The notes beneath the pieces are model-generated. The model was not told where the DNA came from and ran no database searches. It was given only the letters and a program-made list of their open reading frames with translations. A DNA stretch of 64,000 nucleotides from Symsagittifera roscoffensis. Taxonomy: Eukaryota; Xenacoelomorpha; Acoela; Convolutidae. The stretch's first letter is position 1, and every line of letters begins with the position of its first letter. The translations under genes were made by a program, and so were the position numbers. Of the stretch, positions 57,626 to 64,000 are shown piece by piece. The DNA lies in contig NC_087066.1 of NCBI RefSeq assembly GCF_963678635.1, positions 26,017,986 to 26,081,985 on the forward strand, given 5' to 3'.

Positions 57626-60339
57626 AATATTTTTTGTAAAAAAACTTGAAAGTACCATTAGCTTACAGCCATTGTTTATTATTAAAATAAGTTATTGCAT
57701 TGTTTGGTAAGCTAAAACAAAAACGTCTAAAAGCTTAAAATTACGCAGTTTATCTAGTTATTTTGTCTGAGATTGTTAAGGCCCTCTATCTGCTTTGTTT
57801 TTACAAAAAAATTGCAATTCTTGGACGAGGTAACTATGAGTTATTTTAAAGTTTTCAACTGTAAAAAGTGTTGGTTTCATGATAAGATATCGCGCAGAGC
57901 CATTTTTTCAAAATAGTTCAATTAGGTAGATAAAACTTTTAAAGCTATGCGTCTTTAAGCAGAAATCGTTATCTATCATTAAGCATAGGAAAAAACATCA
58001 AAAAATTTTCATCTATGAGCCGGCTGAGGAATTGAACAATAAAAGCTGTTTAATGTACTTTGAAAATTACTTTTCATTTTCTTTTGCTGTATAATTTCTA
58101 TTTTTCTGTAAATTTTTCCTGATTACTTTTATCAAGTTTTTTTTTCAAAAAGTTGCTCATTGCCAGCTAAGGATTCTATGTTTGTTTTTGTTCCTGCTTT
58201 AAAGAAAACTACGGAATAATTGTGCTTGAGATAAATTTTTCTCCTGACCATTTTGGATTTTTTATTCAGCCAATTTTAAACAAAATTTTTCAAATCATCT
58301 GTATAACAAAACTCTTTTGAGCTCAAATTTAGAAAGATGTATTGAAAGTTTATGGCGCTTTGAAATTTTCAGTGTGGCTAATTGGGGATAATTAACGCTG
58401 CGCGTGAGATATTTTGTGCTGAGAACTCGTAAGCGGAGATTTAGTCTGTCGTAGAGCATATTTGAATACATTGATATTATTAGGTAACTAGACTCATAGC
58501 AAAATTTAAAAAAATCAAAAAAAAAATCAAATTTCTTCTCTTTGTTTTTGAATTTTTTTCTCCAATAGTGTTTTTCAAAATCGGTTTCAAAGAATTCAGA
58601 AAAAAATAGGAACAATCAGAGCTCTGCCTTGATACGCAAAGTCTTGTATGTTTTACCTTTAAAATAGTTTGAAGAGAAAAACAAACATCCGTATTGACAC
58701 TTCACTTTTGGTTTTGACGTAATGACACCCTCATTTCAAAATTTAGCAAAAAAATCTATTATATGGCAAAAGCGCAGTAATTCTCACCGAACTTCCAAAA
58801 CTACATCGAATCATCTTAAATTGCACGAAATTAGTGCAAAAAAAATGTTTTTTTTTTTCGTTTGAAACGGAAAAAATTTCAAGCAATATAATTTTTAAAC
58901 AGTTTTCATAACTCATTATTCCTTTTTGAACAAATGAAACTTTTGAACATAAATGCAATGTTGTAGTGAAAATTTCCAAAAGTTCGTAGCAGATAAACCA
59001 AAATTGCTTCAAAAGACTCTTCGGAGCTGTAGTAGTGTTGCAATATGAGAACCAATTAAATGCAAATGTTTGCCAATGTTCCGATTTTTGAAGACATTGG
59101 CGAAAAATTCAAGTAAGGGATTACGAATCCAAACAATTACAAACTTTTATTTACTCATTTTGAGTTTTTTAAAAGCATAAAAATGTTGATTGATATTCAG
59201 AGCTCAATTTTGATTAAGTGTCTTACTTGAAATTATTTTTTTAACTGAAAGTTTGTGGTTTGAAAATTGCTAATTTGAGCTGATAAATAAACATATTTTT
59301 CAGTTCTAAGCTAACGCAATTACCCGTCTTTAACGAGTGAATTGAAGGGAGAGAGTTCTCATGTTTGAAGGACTGAATGCTTGAAAAACTTCTATCAAAT
59401 CGCTAAGCGTTTCTATTGGCTACATACTTTTTCGAAAAACAATAGGAAAAAATTAAACATTTTCTGCGGCTTTTTGAGATTAGTTGAACAGGCTGGTGAC
59501 AAAAAAAACTGATTTAATTTTTAAAAAAGCTTGCCATACAATTTCCATATACGACACAAAAAATTTTTTCTAGGTATTTTTGAAAATTTGGCCCAAAATT
59601 TTTTTTCGTTGTTTTTTTCAACCTTAAATCGAATTTCGCACGCAAACAAACATTTGTCGAAAAAAAATTTTTTGCACGCAAAATTAATTTTCTGTGTGCA
59701 TAACGTAGTCCTGGACGATAAAATTGGCTTTTTTCTCTTTTCACTTATTTTTTTTTCAAAAACGCTGAAAATTCCTATATTTTTTCTATGGGGTGTTTAT
59801 GTATGCCTTGATCAATGTTTGTTTATTTGAAAATTCAAAATTTAAAATAATCATCAATGAAAAATTTTGCCAAAAAGTAAAAGTTCGTTATTTTTATTAT
59901 ATCAGTTGTGAAAAACAGCGCAATTCAGTTCGTTTTTTTTTGCATTGTAAAAACAAGACAGTCCAATCATTGGTGCTTTGAGTAACCAAAGTCTTTGTCA
60001 CTCGAGTACGGTAGCAAACACAATCGAAAAAATTTCAGAAAAAAAATTTACAAATAAAAAATGAATTTTTTTTGGCTTATGGAAAAACACCTATCAAAAA
60101 ATTTTCATAAATGGAAAATTGCTTATCATAGAGTTTTCATATAAATCTCTGTACTCACATATGGAAATTGTATGATAATAAGTTTTGGTCTACCCAGTGT
60201 TTACAACAAAACGGCTGGTATCAGGGCGAAGCCTTGAATTTTTTGAATGCCCTTCCAGGTCTTTGAAACAGTTTTTGAAGCATTAATTAAGGAAGTTCAT
60301 AAATACTTTACAAATTGGACCAAAAGATTTTTTTAAAAA
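57581..60339. repeat. Tandem unit T1 (~2.76 kb)
   Basis: Begins GCACGCGACGAGCTGAGCTC and repeats at 60340 and 63144 with ~95% or higher identity by eye. No intact gene. An internal segment at 59529-60180 has inverted ends. Confidence 0.85.
59529..60180. mobile_element. TIR-bearing insert inside T1 (~650 bp)
   Basis: GCTTGCCATACAATTTCCAT at the left is matched in inverse at the right (ATATGGAAATTGTATGATAA, 60159-60178). A third GCTTATCATA copy lies at ~60121. The sister copy in T2 spans ~62295-62975. The end sequence is that of the foldback repeat at 18051-18263. No coding capacity. Confidence 0.45.
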
Positions 60340-63143
60340 GCCCGCGACGAGCTGAGCTCGTTGTTTAGACTGAAAAGAATCGAGAATAATTTTTGTGAAA
60401 AACCTTGAAAGTATCATTAGCTTACAGCCATTGTTTGTCATTAAAAGAAGTTATTGCATTGTTTGGTAAGCTCAAACAAAAACGTCAAAAAGCTTAAAAT
60501 TACGCAGTTTATCTAGTTATTTTGTCTGAGTTTGTTAAGGCCCTCTATCTGCTTTGTTTTTACAAAAAAATTGCAATTCTTGGACGAGGTAACTATGAGT
60601 TATTTTAAAGTTTTCAACTGTAAAAAGTGTTGGTTTCATGATAAGTTATCGCGCAGAGCCTTTTTTTCAAAATAGTTCAATTAGGTAGATAAAACTTTTA
60701 AAGCTATGCGTCTTTAAGCAGAAATCGTTATCTATCATTAAGCATAGGAAAAAAACATCAAAAAATTTTCATCTATGAGCCGGCTGAGGAATTGAACAAT
60801 AAAAGCTGTTTAATGTACTTTGAAAAATACTTTTCATTTTCTTTTGCTGTATAATTTCTATTTTTCTGAAAATTTTTCGTATTTACTTTTTTCAGGTTTT
60901 TTTTTCAAAAAGTTGCTCATTGCCAGCTAAGGATACTATGTTTGTTTTTGTTCCTGCTTTAAAGAAAACTACGGAATAATTGTGCTTGAGGTAAATTTTT
61001 CTCCTGCCCATTTTGGATTTTTTATTCAGCCAATTTTAAACAAAATTTTTCAAATCATCTGTATAACAAAACTCTTTTGAGCTCAAATTTAGAAAGATGT
61101 ATTGAAAGTTTATGGCGCTTTGAAATTGTCAAGGTGATTAATTGGGGATAATTAACGCTGCGCGTGAGATATTTTGTGCTGAGAACTCGTAAGCGGAGAT
61201 TTAGTCTGTCGTAGAGCATATTTGAATAAATTGATATTATCAGGTAACTAGACTCATAGCAAAATTTAAAAAAATCAAAAAAAAAATCAAATTTCTTCTC
61301 TTTGTTTTTGAATTTTTTTCTCCAATAGTGTTTTTCAAAATCGGTTTCAAAGAATTCTGAAAAAAATAGGAACAATCAGAGCTCTGCCTTGATACGCAAA
61401 GTCTTGTATGTTTTACCTTTAAAATAGTTTGAAGAGAAAAACAAATATCCGTATTGACACTTCACTTTTGATTTTGACGTAATGACACCCTCATTTCAAA
61501 ATTTAGCAAAAAAATCGCTCATATGGCAAAAGCGCAATAATTCTAACCGAACTTCAAAAACTACATCGAATCATATTAAATTGCACGAAATAAGTGCAAA
61601 AAAAATGTTTTTTTTTTTCATTTGAAACGGAAAATATTTCAAGCAATTTAATTTTTTAAACAGTTTTCATAACTGCTTATTCCTTTTTGATCAAATGAAA
61701 CTTTTGAACAAAAATGCAATGTTGTAGTGAAACTTTCCGAAAGTTCGTAGCAGATAAACCAAAATTGCTTCAAAAGACTCTTCGGAGCAGTAGTAGTGTT
61801 GCAATATGAGAACCAATTAAATGCAAATGTTTGCCAATTGTTCCGATTTTTGAAGACATTGGCGAAAAATTCAAGTTAGGGATTACGAATCCAAACCAAT
61901 TACAAACTTTTATTTACTCATTTTGAGTTTTTTAAAAGCATAAAAATGTTGATTGATATTCAGAGCTCAATTTTGATTAAGTGTCTTACTTGAAATTATT
62001 TTTTTAAATGAAAGTTTGTGGTTTGAAAATTGCTAATTTGAGCTGATAAATAAACATATTTTTCAGTTCTAAGCTAACGCAATTACCCGTCTTTAACGAG
62101 TGAATTGAAGGGAGAGAGTTCTCATGTTTGAAGGACTGAATGCTTGAAAAACTTCTATCAAATCGCTAAGCGTTTCTATTGGCTACATACTTTTTCGAAA
62201 AAAAAATAGGAAAAAATTAAACATTTTGTGCGGCTTTTTGAGATTAGTTGAACAGGCTGGTAATAAAAAAAAACTGATTTAATTTTTAAAAAAAGCTTGC
62301 CATACAATTTCCATATACGACACAAAAAACTTTTTCTAGGTATTTTTGAAATTTTGGCCCAAAAATTTTTTTCGTTGTTTTTTTTTCGACCTTAAATTGA
62401 ATTTCGCACGCAAACAAACATTTGTCGAAAAAAAATTTTTTGCATGCAAAAATTAATTTTCTGTGTGCATAACGTAGTCCTGGACGATAAAATTGGCTTT
62501 TTTCTCTTTTCACTTATTTTTTTTTCAAAACGCTGAAAATTCCTATCTTTTTTCTATGGGGTGTTTATGTATGCCTTGATCAATGTCTGTTTATTTGAAA
62601 ATTCAAAATTTAAAATAATCATCATTGAAAAATTTTGCCAAAAAGTAAAAGTTCGTTACTTTTATTATATCAGTTATGAAAAACAGCGCAATTCAGTTCG
62701 TTTTCTTTGCATTGTAAAAACAAGACCGTCCAATCATTGGTGCTTTGGGTAACCAAAGTCTTTGTCACTCGAGTACGGTAGCAAACACAATCGAAAAAAT
62801 TTCAGAAAAAAAATTTACAAATAAAAAATGAATTTTTTTGGTTTATGGAAAAACACCTATCAAAAAATTTTCATAAATGGAAAATTGCTTATCATAGAGT
62901 TTTCATACAATTTTCTGTACGTATGGAATTATATGAAATTGTATGAAAAGAATTTTCTCACATATGGAAATTGTATGATAACAATTTTTGGTCTACCCAG
63001 TGTTTACAACAACACTGCTGGTATCAGGGCGAAGCCTTGAATTTTTTGAATGCCCTTGCAGGTCTTTGAAACAGTTTTTGAAGCATTAATTAAGGAAGTT
63101 CATAAATACTTTACAAATTGAGACCAGAAGATTTTTTTAAAAA
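60340..63143. repeat. Tandem unit T2 (~2.80 kb)
   Basis: Copy of T1. It carries ~45 extra bases at ~62908-62955 inside the inverted-end segment, which add one more ATTGTATGA motif. Confidence 0.85.
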
Positions 63144-64000
63144 GCACGCGACGAGCTGAGCTCGTTGTTTAGACTGAAAAGAATCGAGAACAATTTTTGT
63201 GAAAAAACTTGAAAGTATCATTAGCTTACAGCCATTGTTTGTCATTAAAATAAGTTATTGCATTGTTTGGTAAGCTCAAACAAAAACGTCAAAAAGCTTG
63301 AAATTACGCAGTTTATCTAGTTATTTTGTCTGAGTTTGTTAAGGCCCTCTATCTGCTTTGTTTTTACAAAAAAAATGCAATTCTTGGACAAGGTAACTAT
63401 GAGTTATTTTAAAGTTTTCAACTGTAAAAAGTGTTGGCTTCATGATAAGTTATCGCGCAGAGCCGTTTTTTCAAAATAGTTCAATTCGGTAGATAAAAAT
63501 TTTGAAGCTATACGTCTTTTAGCAGAAATCGTTATCTATCATTAAGCGTAGGAAAAAAACATAAAAAATTCTCATCTATGAGCCACCTTAGGAATTGAAT
63601 AAAAAAGCTTTTTAGTGTACTTTGAAAATAATTTTTTTTCTTTTGCTGTATAACTCATATTTTTCTGGAAATTTTTCCTTTTTAATGATTTCAATTTTTT
63701 AAAAAAAAATTGCTCTTTGCAAGCTAAGGATACTATGTTTGTTTTTGTTCCTGCTTTAAAGAAAACTACGGAATAATTGTGCTTGAGGTAAACTTTTCTC
63801 CTGCCCATTTTGGATTTTTTATTCAGCCAATTTTAAACAAAATTTTTCAAATCATCGGTATAACAAAACTCTTTTGAGCTCAAATTTAGAAAGATGTATT
63901 GAAAGTTTATGGCGCTTTGAAATTGTCAGTGTGGCTAATTGGGGATAATTAACGCTGCGCGTGAGATATTTTGTGCTGAGAACTCGTAAGCGGAGATTTA
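63144..64000. repeat. Tandem unit T3, cut by the window end
   Basis: Third copy, again starting GCACGCGACGAGCTGAGCTC and still matching at base 64000, so the array continues beyond the window. Confidence 0.85.

Noticed and set aside
58295-58615. 106-codon minus ORF conserved in T1 and T2
   Set aside because: Phe/Lys-rich low-complexity frame. Identity follows from recent tandem duplication, and there are no motifs or splice signals.
57581-64000. CRISPR-like or short-spacer array
   Set aside because: Repeats are 178 bp and 2.76 kb long without short spacers, in eukaryotic DNA.

Overview
The window is AT-rich, repeat-dominated eukaryotic DNA. It carries GT-AG splice signals, LTR retroelements of the Ty3/gypsy (Metaviridae) type, terminal-inverted-repeat (TIR) elements and large tandem arrays. 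It has no bacterial operon features and no rRNA or CRISPR. The retroelement families (env-bearing Metaviridae-like, and a gypsy element with a CCHC gag and HHCC integrase) suggest an invertebrate animal, but the species cannot be read from the sequence. The only plausible host gene piece is one short exon on the minus strand (14242-14465).

Layout. 1-16119 is a composite array. It holds six full or partial copies of a ~2.63-kb unit (U1-U6), each built of low-complexity GTGATATAAAA-type and GATCGAAAAAGAAG-type tracts. They are interleaved with three copies of a fragment (F1-F3) carrying a minus-strand ORF, and with two copies (D1, D2) of a ~1.25-1.46-kb segment that holds a TIR element. 16120-20600 is mostly featureless, with a foldback repeat, a perfect-hairpin TIR element and a decayed minus-strand membrane-protein-like reading frame. 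20600-22900 holds the wreck of a gypsy-like gag-pol. 24614-35425 is a 10.8-kb Ty3/gypsy element (element 1) with 5-bp target duplications. Its RNase H-to-integrase segment has been tandemly amplified to about 3.5 copies of 1.55 kb, and its 3' ORF is duplicated.

36104-56495 is the most remarkable object: a ~20.4-kb LTR retroelement (element 2) with almost identical ~1.35-kb LTRs. Its gene order is ORF A - gag (with a ~420-residue N-terminal extension) - pol (protease, RT, RNase H, integrase) - ORF C - env-like glycoprotein - ORF D, then a small consensus intron. Neighbouring frames overlap by a few bases (A/gag, C/env, env/D) and gag/pol overlap in the -1 frame at a CCCCCCT heptamer. ORF C is a fully open 375-codon frame with no ATG, so ATG-based gene finding misses it. 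ORF A, gag, pol, env and ORF D carry scattered stops and frameshifts although the LTRs differ at about one base.

56496-64000 begins with ~0.6 kb of unassigned sequence, then three ~178-bp tandem repeats, then two complete and one partial copy of a ~2.76-2.80-kb tandem repeat that contains a TIR-bearing insert related to the foldback repeat at 18 kb.
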